This document shows positions 27,892 through 36,529 of a stretch of 64,000 nucleotides of DNA, piece after piece. The notes below the pieces were generated by a model that was not told the DNA's origin, did not search any database, and saw only the letters and a program-made list of their open reading frames with translations. Positions within the stretch are counted from its first letter, which is position 1, and the number at the start of each line of letters is the position of its first letter. The DNA is from Streptomyces sp. DG1A-41 (GTDB lineage: Bacteria; Actinomycetota; Actinomycetes; Streptomycetales; Streptomycetaceae): positions 806,001-870,000 of the forward strand of contig NZ_CP146350.1 in the NCBI RefSeq assembly GCF_037055355.1, written 5' to 3'. The position numbers and the translations under genes were made by a program.

Positions 27892-28031
27892 GGGGCGTCC
27901 GCCCCAGCGGATGCCCTTCTCGCTGCGGATCCGGGCGCGTTCTCGGCGCTCGGCGGCGAGCACGTCACGATGGCGGGCATGGACCCGCGACACGGCTGTG
28001 CAGCGCCTGCAGGAGGCGTCACCGAAGAGCA
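27891..28031 (-). pseudogene. C-terminal scrap of an IS630-family transposase
   Basis: The minus strand reads RHRDVLAAERRERARIRSEK followed by GIRWGGRP. I recognise this as the C-terminal end of Streptomyces IS630-type transposases. Upstream the frame degenerates at once. It abuts the truncated protease, so an IS630 insertion followed by deletion is the likely cause of the loss of the effector gene. The IRWGGRPL ending also occurs in the IS630 fragment near 40072. Confidence 0.6.
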
Positions 28032-28149
28032 CATCTCACACGAGGAGACGGACGAACGCCGCCACCAGGGCCTCACCGCCAAGACGCACAGCGAGCCGGT
28101 GGCGGCTCTGGCATTGCCCGGCCGGGCACCCGACTGTTTGACTTGCCCT

Positions 28150-28434
28150 ATGACCAGTCACGGGGGACGGCGTACGCAGGCCGAACGGGACGCGATCACC
28201 GTCGAGATCGGGTACGCGCTGTGCAGTGCGGCCTTCGCGGCGGCGGTCCTCTTCGGGGCCGTGGCCGGTCCCGCTCTGCTCTTCGACCTCCCGGACACGC
28301 CGGAGCGCCTGCTGCTGCACATCGGTCTGGTGCTCGCGCCCGTCCTCTTCGCCGCCCGGGTCGTCAGTGTGCTGGTCCGGTTCCACTCGGCGGGTCAGCC
28401 CAGCCAGCCCGGCCGCACCAGCCCGGACTCGTAG
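28150..28434 (+). CDS. DUF6332-family membrane protein
   Basis: A 94-residue protein with two hydrophobic helices (about 28-50 and 60-83). The opening MTSHGGRRTQAERDAITVEI matches a small Streptomyces family of unknown function. ATG 28150 is the start; its 3' end overlaps the convergent response regulator by 40 bases. No function is assigned. Confidence 0.7.
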   Translation: MTSHGGRRTQAERDAITVEIGYALCSAAFAAAVLFGAVAGPALLFDLPDTPERLLLHIGLVLAPVLFAARVVSVLVRFHSAGQPSQPGRTSPDS

Positions 28435-29060
28435 GCGAGGACGACCAGTTGGGCCCGGTCGCGGGCGCCCAGCTTCACCATCGTGCGGCTGACGTGGGTC
28501 TTCGCGGTGAGCGGGCTGACGACCAGGCGGCGGGCGATCTCCTCGTTGGACAGGCCGATGCCGACCAGGGCCATCACCTCCCGTTCCCGCTCGGTGAGCC
28601 GACCCAGCGCGTCGGCCGCCGCGGGTTCCTTGGAGCGGGCCGCGAACTCGGCGATCAGGCGGCGCGTCACGCCCGGCGAGAGCAGCGCGTCGCCCGCGAC
28701 CACCGCCCGTACGGCGCGCAGGAGTTCCTCCGGCTCGGTGTCCTTGACGAGGAAGCCGGAGGCTCCCGAGCGGATCGCCTCGAAGACGTACTCGTCGAGC
28801 TCGAAGGTGGTGAGCATGACCACCTTGACGTCCCCGAGGTCCGGGTCCTCAGTGACCCGGCGGGTCGCGGCCAGGCCGTCGAGCGCGGGCATGCGGATGT
28901 CCATCAGGACGACGTCGGGCCGCAGTTCGCGAATCCGGCGCACGGCCTCCTCGCCGTCCGCGGCCTCCCCGGCCACATCGATGTCCGGCTGCGCGTCCAG
29001 CAGCGCCCGGAACCCGGCCCGGACCAGTGACTGGTCGTCGGCGAGCAGTACGCGGATCAC
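28395..29060 (-). CDS. NarL/FixJ-type response regulator
   Basis: A 221-residue protein: receiver domain (LLADDQSLVRAGFRALL, phospho-acceptor Asp in VVLMDIRMPALDG near 53, conserved Lys in FLVKDTEPEEL) and LuxR-type helix-turn-helix (LTEREREVMALVGIGLSNEE, then HVSRTMVKLGARDR). It overlaps the histidine kinase gene by 4 bases (ATGA type), so the two form an operon. An MMPL exporter remnant lies next to them and may once have been the target. Confidence 0.93.
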   Translation of the reverse strand: MIRVLLADDQSLVRAGFRALLDAQPDIDVAGEAADGEEAVRRIRELRPDVVLMDIRMPALDGLAATRRVTEDPDLGDVKVVMLTTFELDEYVFEAIRSGASGFLVKDTEPEELLRAVRAVVAGDALLSPGVTRRLIAEFAARSKEPAAADALGRLTEREREVMALVGIGLSNEEIARRLVVSPLTAKTHVSRTMVKLGARDRAQLVVLAYESGLVRPGWLG

Positions 29061-30292
29061 CGGTCCTCCTCGAACTCGGCGGAAGCCGTCAGCGGCAGTA
29101 CGGCGAGCACCCGGAAACCGCCGTCCGGACGGGGCCCTGCCTCGATGGTGCCACCCAGCGCGGTGGCCCGCTCCCGCATCCCCGCCAGCCCGTTGCCACT
29201 GCCACCGGCGTCGGCACCGGTCGCGGGCCCGTCGTCGTCGACGCGCAGCCGCAGCGCGCCCGAGTCGTGCGCGAGGTGCACACGCGCGTGCCGTGAGTTC
29301 GAGTGCCGTACGACGTTGGTCAGGGCCTCCTGGACGATCCGGAAGGCGGCGAGGTCCGTGCCGGGCGCGAGACGTGGCGGCTCGCCCTCGACGTCGACGG
29401 TCAGGCCCGCGCTCGCCGCCTGCTCCACCAGCTCGGGCAGCCGGTCCAGCCCGGGCGCGGGGGCCCGCGGCGCATCACCGGGCGCGCGCAGCGTGTCGAG
29501 CACCTGGCGCACCTCGCCGAGCGCCTCCTTGCTCTTGGCCTTGATCGTGGTGAGCGCCGTACGGGCCTGCTCGGGATCGGAGTCGAGGAGCGCGAGGCCG
29601 ACACCCGCCTGCACGTTGATCACGGAGATGCTGTGGGCGAGCACGTCGTGCAGTTCCCGCGCGATCCGCAGTCGCTCCTCGTCGGCCCGTCGCCGCGCGG
29701 CCTCGGCACGCTCGGCCCGTTCGCGGGCCCACTGCTCGCGCCGGATCCGGAACAGCTCCGACACGGCCGCGATCGCCACCACCCAGGTGGCGACCACCAG
29801 TTCCTCGCCCCAGGAGACGGCGGAGTCCCCCGACGGCGGCAGCCACCGGTAGAGCCAGTGCGCCACCAGGACGTGCCCGGCCCAGAGCGTGCCCATCGCA
29901 GCCCACGCGGCCCAGCGGTGCCCGGCGACGATCGCACCGAAACAGGCCAGGGCGACGGTGAGGAACACCGGCCCGTACGGATACCCGGCCCCGAGGTAGA
30001 GCATGACGGCGCCCGCCGTGCCGAAGACCACGGCCACCGGATACCGCTTGCGCCACAGCAGCAGTGCCCCGGCCAGCAGCAGGAGCACCCGCGCGAAGGG
30101 GTCGAGGGCCGCCCGCTCGCCCTCCTGGCCATGAGCGGCGAAGTGAGAGCCGACCAGGACGAAGACCGTGAGGACGACGGTGGACCGCCAGGGCCACCGG
30201 GGCGCATGCTCCCCCTCCCCCCACCGGTCCCACCGCACAGGCCCGTGCCGCCACCACTGCGGCGGACCGCCCCGCACGCGCTGCTCGTCCAT
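29057..30292 (-). CDS. HisKA_3-type sensor histidine kinase
   Basis: A 411-residue membrane sensor starting at ATG 30292. Five or six hydrophobic segments (about 35-165) form the sensor part without a large extracellular domain. The phospho-acceptor is in RIARELHDVLAHSISVINVQ (near 220) and the ATPase domain has DDDGPATGADAGGSGNGLAG-type N and G boxes. Partner of the response regulator encoded directly downstream. The stimulus is unknown; envelope stress or drugs are common for this class. Confidence 0.92.
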   Translation of the reverse strand: MDEQRVRGGPPQWWRHGPVRWDRWGEGEHAPRWPWRSTVVLTVFVLVGSHFAAHGQEGERAALDPFARVLLLLAGALLLWRKRYPVAVVFGTAGAVMLYLGAGYPYGPVFLTVALACFGAIVAGHRWAAWAAMGTLWAGHVLVAHWLYRWLPPSGDSAVSWGEELVVATWVVAIAAVSELFRIRREQWARERAERAEAARRRADEERLRIARELHDVLAHSISVINVQAGVGLALLDSDPEQARTALTTIKAKSKEALGEVRQVLDTLRAPGDAPRAPAPGLDRLPELVEQAASAGLTVDVEGEPPRLAPGTDLAAFRIVQEALTNVVRHSNSRHARVHLAHDSGALRLRVDDDGPATGADAGGSGNGLAGMRERATALGGTIEAGPRPDGGFRVLAVLPLTASAEFEEDR

Positions 30293-30344
30293 ACCGGCCA
30301 CGCTAGACGCCGCCCGCCCGCGGCGGCGTCACCCAGGCGCGGTG

Positions 30345-30800
30345 ATCACACGTACTCCCCGCGGAGTACGTCGTCCGCCGGGCGGCCTCGCGTTCCCTGA
30401 TCCGCAGCCGGCGCAGCCGCCGCGGCGCCCGGCCAGCCGCATGGTCACCGGCAGAAGCACGACCCGGATCAGGGGGGCGTCGACGAGGATCGTCAGGGCC
30501 GTGCCGATACCGGGTCCCTTGAGGAAGACGACCCCTCCGGTGGCTACGACAGGAAGGACAGCGCCAGGATCACGGCCGCGGCCGTGACCAGCGGGGCGCG
30601 CCGGATGCCCTCGGCGACCGCGCGCCGGGTGTCGCCGGTGCGGTCGTGCTCCTCCTTGGAGTGAGCGCGGCGCGCTGCCAGAAGCCGGAGGCGGGCGCGG
30701 TGGCACGCTCCACCCGGTGCCCCCAGCGGCGAGGGCGGCGGGCAGGAACAGCACCGCGCCGGCGACCGCCGTCACCACCACGAGCACACCCGCGTAGGCG
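30345..30800 (-). pseudogene. MMPL/RND-type transporter remnant (C-terminal pieces)
   Basis: Scattered over several minus-strand frames: LFLPAALAA and GHRVERATAPASGFWQRAA (middle of the protein), EEHDRTGDTRRAVAEGIRRA (the conserved loop after a transmembrane helix), a TAG at 30544-30546, then FLKGPGIGTALTILVDAPLI and VVLLPVTMRLAG in another frame. These are in the right order for the C-terminal half of an MMPL protein, but with internal deletions and frameshifts. Clearly non-functional. Confidence 0.7.
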
Positions 30801-30808
30801 GCTGTTCC

Positions 30809-31060
30809 TTCGAGTACGTCCACGAACTCGTCCGGCTCGTCGCGGCCCACCCACCGCGCGAACGCCTCGCCGAACTGCTGATGCTCGCCCTGTGCCGGAC
30901 CGGCCGCCCGGCGGACGCCCTCACCGTGTAGGAGGAGGCACGGCGGCGGCTCGCCGACGCGATGGACGCGGACCCGGGCCCCGGCCTGCGGTCCCTGCAC
31001 GCCCGCGTCCTGCGCCGGGATCCAGCGCTGCTGCCCGGGCCGCCGTTTCCGGTGGCCTGA
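30809..31060 (+). pseudogene. SARP/BTAD-domain regulator remnant with in-frame TAG
   Basis: The plus strand reads HELVRLVAAHPPRERLAELL then MLALCRTGRPADALTV, TAG (30929-30931), [20 protein letters not shown] and [15 protein letters not shown] to TGA 31060. This is the bacterial transcriptional activation domain of SARP/AfsR regulators; the TAG replaces the Tyr expected in 'VYEEARR'. The OmpR-like DNA-binding N-terminus is gone. A degenerate pathway-type regulator. Confidence 0.72.
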
Positions 31061-31120
31061 GAGGTCCGGGCAGCCCGCAGCCGCCTAGTCAGCCCGCAGA
31101 TCGGGCATGTGGTCTCGGCC

Positions 31121-31846
31121 CTATGACGCGGGGTTCTTGGAGGCGGGCCCCGACTGCGGATACACCAGCCCCACCCCGTGGGCGAGTTGCCCCACCGCGT
31201 GCCGGAAGAAGGTCTCCCGGTCCTCCACCACTCTGTTGAACTGCCCGAACAGCTCGAAGCCGACCAGCCCGAACAACTGGGCCCAGGCTGCGACGAGGGC
31301 CGTCACCGTCTCGGGCGGGAGGTCCGGCGCGAGGTCGGCGGCCATCCGCTCGGCCTCCGGGCGCAGGTCGGCCGGCAACGAGGGCCTGGCCAGCCCGAGG
31401 CCGCGGTAGGCGTCGCGCACGATGCCGAAGAACAGCAGACCGACACGGGCGGCGGGCGGGACGGTGGTGTCGGGGGCGGTATAGCCCGGGACGGGCGATC
31501 CGTAGATGAGGGCGTACTCGTGCGGACGGTCGAGCGCCCAGCGCCGCACCGCCTCGCACACCGCGACCCAGCGTTGCAGGGGACCGGAGCCGGCGGCCGC
31601 GCCATGGGCGGCCTCGGCGGTGTCGCCGAGGGAGTCGTAGGCGTCGATGATGAGGGCGGTCAGCAGCTCGTCACGGCTGGGGAAGTAGCGGTAGAGCGCC
31701 GAGGAGACCATGCCGAGCTCGCGGGCGACGGCCCGCAGCGAGAGCCTGGCGGCGCCTTCGGCCGCGAGCTGTCTGCGGGCCTCGTCCTTGATGGCCGCGG
31801 TGACTTCGATCCTGGCCCGGGCACGGGCGCCGTGTGCGGTGCTCAT
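31121..31846 (-). CDS. TetR-family regulator
   Basis: A 241-residue protein from ATG 31846. The helix-turn-helix is LSLRAVARELGMVSSALYRY followed by FPSRDELLTALI (about 36-67), with a C-terminal TetR_C_13-like WHG domain (VAAWAQLFGLVGFELFGQFN). The 186-base divergent gap to the nitroreductase gene holds three copies of AGAGC-N3-GCTC, so this regulator probably represses both itself and that gene. Confidence 0.88.
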   Translation of the reverse strand: MSTAHGARARARIEVTAAIKDEARRQLAAEGAARLSLRAVARELGMVSSALYRYFPSRDELLTALIIDAYDSLGDTAEAAHGAAAGSGPLQRWVAVCEAVRRWALDRPHEYALIYGSPVPGYTAPDTTVPPAARVGLLFFGIVRDAYRGLGLARPSLPADLRPEAERMAADLAPDLPPETVTALVAAWAQLFGLVGFELFGQFNRVVEDRETFFRHAVGQLAHGVGLVYPQSGPASKNPAS

Positions 31847-31925
31847 GCGGGGCAGTGTGCCATGGACGCGGAGCAGTGCACACAAACGAGATCGACGCAC
31901 ACAAACGAGAGCGGGAAACAAAAAC

Positions 31926-32014
31926 GAGAGCGGTGCTCTTGCTTTGGGGCGCCGGTCTCGGGCAGACTGGCAGCACCAATCGAGAGCACTGCTCCCAAAT
32001 GAGAGCAGTGCTTC
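31926..32014. promoter_or_regulatory. TetR operator array, three AGAGC-N3-GCTYY palindromes
   Basis: AGAGC-GGT-GCTCT (31927-31939), AGAGC-ACT-GCTCC (31983-31995) and AGAGC-AGT-GCTTC (32002-32014) are near-identical inverted repeats between the TetR and nitroreductase genes; a fourth half-like copy GAGCAGTGC is at 31871-31879. A separate ACAAACGAGA motif repeats at 31882-31891 and 31901-31910 (AAAAACGAGA at 31920-31929). Confidence 0.65.
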
Positions 32015-32032
32015 ACACCGCCAGGGGGACCC

Positions 32033-32482
32033 ATGTCCACGCACGTCCGCAAGCCCGGCTGGCTCACCGTCAACGTCTTCAACCGGCTCGTCAGCTGGCT
32101 GACCCGCCGCGGCATCAGCGTCTGGGGATCCCGTGTCCTCGCCGTCCGCGGCCGCAAGAGCGGCCAGTGGCGCACCACCCCGGTCAACGTGCTGACCCTG
32201 GGCGGCCGTCAGTACCTGGTCGCACCCCGCGGCCACGTCCAGTGGACACACAACATGCGCGCGGCGGGCGGCGGCGAACTGCACCTCGGCAAGCGTGTGG
32301 ACACCTTCACCGCGACCGAGGTGGCCGACGACGACAAGACCCCGATCCTGCGCGCCTACCTCAAGCGCTGGAAGGCGGAGGTCGGGGTCTTCTTCAATGG
32401 AGTCGGCCCCGACTCCCCGGACGACCAGCTGCGCCGCATCGCCCCCGACCACCCGGTCTTCGAGATCACTGCGACGGGCTGA
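32033..32482 (+). CDS. deazaflavin (F420)-dependent nitroreductase-family protein
   Basis: A 149-residue protein with the split-beta-barrel DDN fold: VLAVRGRKSGQWRTTPVNVL near 39-58 is the family's cofactor-binding strand-turn, followed by YLVAPRGHVQWTHNMRAAGG. ATG 32033 follows AGGGGGAC. Members reduce substrates with F420H2, made by all streptomycetes. It overlaps the convergent flavoprotein gene by 17 bases. Expression is probably controlled by the divergent TetR protein. Confidence 0.85.
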   Translation: MSTHVRKPGWLTVNVFNRLVSWLTRRGISVWGSRVLAVRGRKSGQWRTTPVNVLTLGGRQYLVAPRGHVQWTHNMRAAGGGELHLGKRVDTFTATEVADDDKTPILRAYLKRWKAEVGVFFNGVGPDSPDDQLRRIAPDHPVFEITATG

Positions 32483-33710
32483 CCTCGTCACCCGTCGTCG
32501 CGGGACGGCGGTCCAACGCGGTCAGGGCCCGCTGGGCCACCGGATGCGTGCGGACGATCTCGCCCAGCGACGTCGAGCCCTGCGTGATCTCCTTGAACGC
32601 CTTCCAGGCCGGGCGGAAGCTCGTCACCGCCGCGTGGAACAGCCCGGGGCGGCGCTCGAACACGGTCAGCAGCTGCTTACCGACGCTCATCTCCACACCG
32701 AGCCCGGCCTTGACCGCGAACGCGTAGTTGAGGGCCTGCCGGCGCGTGTCCACGGCGTCGTGCGCCTCGGCGATCCGAACCGCCCACTCCCCCGCGAGCC
32801 GCCCGGACCGCAGAGCGAAGGAGATGCCCTCGCGGGTCCACGGCTCCAGCAGCCCCGCCGCGTCGCCGCACACCAGCACCCGCCCGCGCGAGAGCGGCGA
32901 GTCGTCGGCCCGGCAGCGGGTCAAGTGCCCTGAGGAGATGCTCGGTTCGAAGCCGGCGAGGCCCAGCCGCCCGACGAAGTCCTCCAAGTACCGCTTCGTG
33001 GCGGCGCCTTCGCCACGGGCCGAGATCACACCGACCGTCAGGGTGTCGCCCTTGGGGAAGACCCAGCCGTAACTGCCGGGCATGGGGCCCCAGTCGATGA
33101 GCACCCGCCCCTTCCAGTCCTCGGCGACGGTCTCCGGCACCGGAATCTCCACCTCCAGGCCGAGGTCCACCTGGTCGACCTTGACCCCGACATGCGCCCC
33201 TATGCGACTGGCACTGCCGTCCGCGCCGACCACGGCCCGCGCGAGCAGGACCTCGCCGCCCTGGAGGATCACGGCGACCGTGCGCCGGTCGGGCACCGCC
33301 GAGCCGTGCTGCTCGACCCGCTGGACCGTGACACCCGTGCGCAACTCGGCGCCCGCCTTCTGCGCGTGCTCGACGAGCTGCTGGTCGAACTCGGGCCGGT
33401 TGATCAGCCCGAACAGCATCTGCCTGGAGCGGCGGGTGCGCGTGAAGCGGCCGTTGTTCGAGAACGTCACCGCGTGCACGCGGTCCCGGAGCGGCAGCTC
33501 GAAGCCGGGCGGGAGGGCGTCCCGCGAGGGGCCGATGATGCCGCCGCCGCAAGTCTTGTAGCGCGGCAGCTCCGCCTTCTCCAGCAACAGCACGCGTCTG
33601 CCGGCGACCGCCGCCGCGTACGCGGCCGAAGCGCCCGCAGGTCCCGCGCCCACCACGACGACGTCCCACACCTGCCGCACGTCGTCCGCCGAAGAGTTCT
33701 CGCTGCTCAC
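32466..33710 (-). CDS. geranylgeranyl reductase-family FAD-dependent oxidoreductase
   Basis: A 414-residue flavoprotein: dinucleotide fold VVVVGAGPAGASAAYAAAVA (about 17-36), TCGGG at about 54-58, the second FAD motif VLVCGDAAGLLEPWTREGIS near 300. This CxxG...PxxGE-type arrangement is the geranylgeranyl reductase/ChlP group, which saturates isoprenoid chains (menaquinone or lipid side chains). GTG 33710 is the start. No quinone genes are adjacent. Confidence 0.85.
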   Translation of the reverse strand: MSSENSSADDVRQVWDVVVVGAGPAGASAAYAAAVAGRRVLLLEKAELPRYKTCGGGIIGPSRDALPPGFELPLRDRVHAVTFSNNGRFTRTRRSRQMLFGLINRPEFDQQLVEHAQKAGAELRTGVTVQRVEQHGSAVPDRRTVAVILQGGEVLLARAVVGADGSASRIGAHVGVKVDQVDLGLEVEIPVPETVAEDWKGRVLIDWGPMPGSYGWVFPKGDTLTVGVISARGEGAATKRYLEDFVGRLGLAGFEPSISSGHLTRCRADDSPLSRGRVLVCGDAAGLLEPWTREGISFALRSGRLAGEWAVRIAEAHDAVDTRRQALNYAFAVKAGLGVEMSVGKQLLTVFERRPGLFHAAVTSFRPAWKAFKEITQGSTSLGEIVRTHPVAQRALTALDRRPATTGDEVSPSQ

Positions 33711-33843
33711 GATGGTCTACTGCTCCCGATCAAGCCGCCTGCCCTGCTGTCTCCCGCATCCTACGGCGGACCTGGCCACAGGCCGCTGTGGGAGGATCTA
33801 CGGCACTCACCGCTACAACGTCGCACCCACGAGGAGCGTGCCC

Positions 33844-35199
33844 ATGTCGTCGAATCCGGTCGCCGAGACCGTCGCCTCGCTGATGCCCAGGGCGAAGGAA
33901 GAGCTCGCCGAACTGGTGGCCTTCCGGTCGGTGGCGGACTTCGACCAGTTCCCCAGGAACGAGAGCGAGGGCGCCGCCCGCTGGGTCGCGGACGCGCTCG
34001 CCGCCGAGGGCTTCCAGGACGTGGCCCTGCTCGACACCCCCGACGGCACGCAGTCGGTCTACGGCTACCTGCCCGGCCCCAAGGGCGCGAAGACGGTCCT
34101 GCTGTACGCCCACTACGACGTGCAGCCGCCGCTGGACGAGGCCGGCTGGACGACCCCGCCGTTCGAACTGACCGAGCGGGACGGGCGCTGGTACGGGCGC
34201 GGGGCCGCCGACTGCAAGGGCGGTGTCATCATGCACCTGCTGGCGCTGCGCGCGCTGAAGGCGAACGGCGGCGTACCGGTCCATGTGAAGGTGATCGCCG
34301 AGGGCTCGGAGGAGCAGGGCACGGGTGGCCTGGAGCGGTACGCGGAGGAACACCCCGGCCTGCTGGAGGCCGACACGATCGTCATCGGCGACGCGGGCAA
34401 CTTCCGTGTCGGGCTGCCGACCGTCACCTCCACCCTGCGCGGTATGACGCTCGTCCGCGTGCGGATCGACACGCTCGCCGGCAACCTGCACTCGGGCCAG
34501 TTCGGCGGTGCCGCGCCCGACGCGCTGGCCGCCCTGATCCGGGTCCTGGACTCGCTGCGCGCCGAGGACGGTTCGACGACCGTCGACGGGCTCACCGGGG
34601 ACACGGCCTGGGAGGGGCTCCAGTACGACGAGGAGCGGTTCCGGCAGGACGCCAAGGTGCTGGACGGCGTGGGGCTGATCGGCTCCGGGACGGTCGCCGA
34701 CCGCATCTGGGCGCGTCCGGCCGTGACGGTCCTCGGCATCGACTGCCCGCCCGTCGTCGGTGCCACCCCGTCCGTGCAGGCTTGTGCCCGGGCGCTGATC
34801 AGCCTGCGGGTGCCGCCGGGCGTGGACGCGGCCGAGGCGACCAAGCTGCTCCAGGCGCACCTGGAGGCGCACACGCCGTGGGGTGCGCGGGTGAGCACCG
34901 AGCAGATCGGCCAGGGCCAGGCCTTCCGCGCCGACACCACCAGCCCGGCGTACCAGGCCATGGCGGACGCGATGGCGGTGGCGTACCCGGGGCAGGAGAT
35001 GCAGTACGCCGGTCAGGGCGGCTCCATCCCGCTGTGCAACACGCTCGCCGCCCTCTACCCGCGTGCGGAGATCCTGCTCATCGGACTGAGCGAGCCGGAG
35101 GCCCAGATCCACGCGGTGAACGAGAGCGTCTCCCCCGAGGAACTGGAGCGGCTGTCGGTGGCGGAGGCGCTGTTCCTGCGCAACTACGCGGCGAGCTGA
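33844..35199 (+). CDS. M20-family dipeptidase/metallopeptidase
   Basis: A 451-residue protein starting at ATG 33844 after an AGGAG site. Metal ligands are visible: YAHYDVQP (His/Asp, about 83-90), GRGAADCKGG (Asp), the catalytic EGSEEQG (Glu-Glu) and a C-terminal HAVNE with the last His; a dimerisation domain is inserted. This is the carnosinase/DapE-like branch, cytosolic dipeptide hydrolysis. It sits at the edge of the mobile-element region, which begins 115 bases downstream. Confidence 0.92.
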   Translation: MSSNPVAETVASLMPRAKEELAELVAFRSVADFDQFPRNESEGAARWVADALAAEGFQDVALLDTPDGTQSVYGYLPGPKGAKTVLLYAHYDVQPPLDEAGWTTPPFELTERDGRWYGRGAADCKGGVIMHLLALRALKANGGVPVHVKVIAEGSEEQGTGGLERYAEEHPGLLEADTIVIGDAGNFRVGLPTVTSTLRGMTLVRVRIDTLAGNLHSGQFGGAAPDALAALIRVLDSLRAEDGSTTVDGLTGDTAWEGLQYDEERFRQDAKVLDGVGLIGSGTVADRIWARPAVTVLGIDCPPVVGATPSVQACARALISLRVPPGVDAAEATKLLQAHLEAHTPWGARVSTEQIGQGQAFRADTTSPAYQAMADAMAVAYPGQEMQYAGQGGSIPLCNTLAALYPRAEILLIGLSEPEAQIHAVNESVSPEELERLSVAEALFLRNYAAS

Positions 35200-35314
35200 C
35201 CGCTCTGCCCACAGCCAAGGTTCTCGTCCGCGGACGGGGTTGTCTTCACACACTGACCAACGGGCGCCCTTCGCCGTGGTCGCGACCAGCACACACATCG
35301 GACTCATTCATCTA

Positions 35315-35615
35315 GGGAGCGTATCGAGTCGTGATCACTCTGCGGGATTCGCCCTCTCGGTGGGGCCTGGACCGGTAGATCTTCTCGTGTGACGCGAGTG
35401 CAACTGACGGACGATGAGTGGGAGTTCATCGGGCCGTACCTGCCGATCGGCGAGTACGGCCCGTACCCCGGGCGGCTGCGGCAGCAGTACGAGGGTGTGA
35501 TCTGGCGATTCAAGATTGGCGGGCAGTGGCGGGAGATGCCGCAGGAGTTCGGCGCCTGGTCGACCGTCCACAACCGCTTCCGGCAGTGGCGTGACGCGCG
35601 CGTCTTCGAGGCCCT
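35315..35615 (+). mobile_element. truncated left end of an IS5-type element (copy of the element at 37390-38475)
   Basis: The 301 bases from GGGAGCGTATCGAGTCGTGA to GAGGCCCT match, in inverse orientation, bases 38475 down to 38175 with only about two changes (ATT for ACC in one stretch). It encodes the first about 75 residues of the transposase (from GTG 35389, TRVQLTDDEWEFIGPYLPIG) and stops abruptly where a different transposase fragment begins. Confidence 0.85.
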
Positions 35616-35990
35616 TCACCGGAAGCACCGTGGTGTCCAGCGCGACCACCCGCCCGGGACGGTCGACCAGCACCTGCCCGTACCGGCAGATCAGGCACCC
35701 CCAGATTGCGGGACCGTGACCCGCTGGGGCCAAACCACTCGTGCCAGACCTGCCGCAGCGTGTTGTAAGACGGGACGTGCAGGCCGGGCCCGTAGATCTC
35801 GCGTACGTACTGATGGATCAGGCGGGTGCGGGTGGTCATCCCGACTCGGGACCGGCCCTGCAGTTCGTCGTGGACCGCGAAGATCGCCTCCCGGATCTCC
35901 GGGTGACTTTCAACGAGTGGGCACGCCGGAAGCGGTGCTGCGAACGTGCGGTGGCTGGGCGGCTACCGGCATCCGCGAGCAGGCCCGGAG
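35616..35990 (-). pseudogene. integrase-core (rve/Mu-type) transposase fragment
   Basis: Minus-strand text ESHPEIREAIFAVHDELQG and TTRTRLIHQYVREIYGPG, then PSYNTLRQVWHEWFGPSG, passes after a frameshift near 35715 into RPGRVVALDTTVLPVKG. I recognise the DNA-binding and start of the rve catalytic region (the first Asp of DDE) of a large actinobacterial transposase. It is cut at 35615 by the IS5-type fragment and has no remaining catalytic centre. Confidence 0.65.
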
Positions 35991-36261
35991 CGATTCACTT
36001 ATGTGACCTCCGAGAAGTGATGTCTATGGCTCGTTTGCACGCCGCAGGGCGCCTCCCTGGCTATGGCGACGCGTTTTGGAGTCTGGCGCAAGTTCCGGAA
36101 CCTGCGCCAGACCCGGTTCGTGGCTCCACTTGGCAGTCAGGGCTGGGCCCACCGGCGTTGAAGGCAGGGCGATGTGAATGAGTTGCTTCAGTGGAGGCGA
36201 CGGGGCGGTGCCGAGGCCGAGGCGGCCCTCTCGTGAGGGCTGCCGAAGGGATGGTCCTCCA

Positions 36262-36400
36262 GCGAGCGACCCCGCCTCCGTGACTCCAAGTTCCCCCACG
36301 GACCCGCCCTGACCATCCCCCCGGAGGCGTTCGCGGCGTTCGTCGATCATGTGCGCTGGGGCGTCCGCTTCCAGGGAGGACCGCGAACGGCGGCATGGCC
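36262..36400 (+). pseudogene. DUF397-domain remnant
   Basis: The plus strand reads RLRDSKFPHGPALTIPPEAF then AAFVDHVRWG, which matches the C-terminal half of DUF397 proteins (small partners of helix-turn-helix regulators in streptomycetes, 'VRDSKDPDGP.L.....W.AF'). No intact start or N-terminal part is seen. The rest of 35991-36529 contains no gene I can support. Confidence 0.5.
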
Positions 36401-36529
36401 GACGGGCGGGGGCCTGCCGGTCTCCTGCCCGGCCGCACCCTGAAACCTTATAGGTACCGGTACCCGCGACTCCCCCTGAAGCTGACTGCTGTAACGCACA
36501 AGGCTATTGGCCTCAGGAGGGGAACGAAC

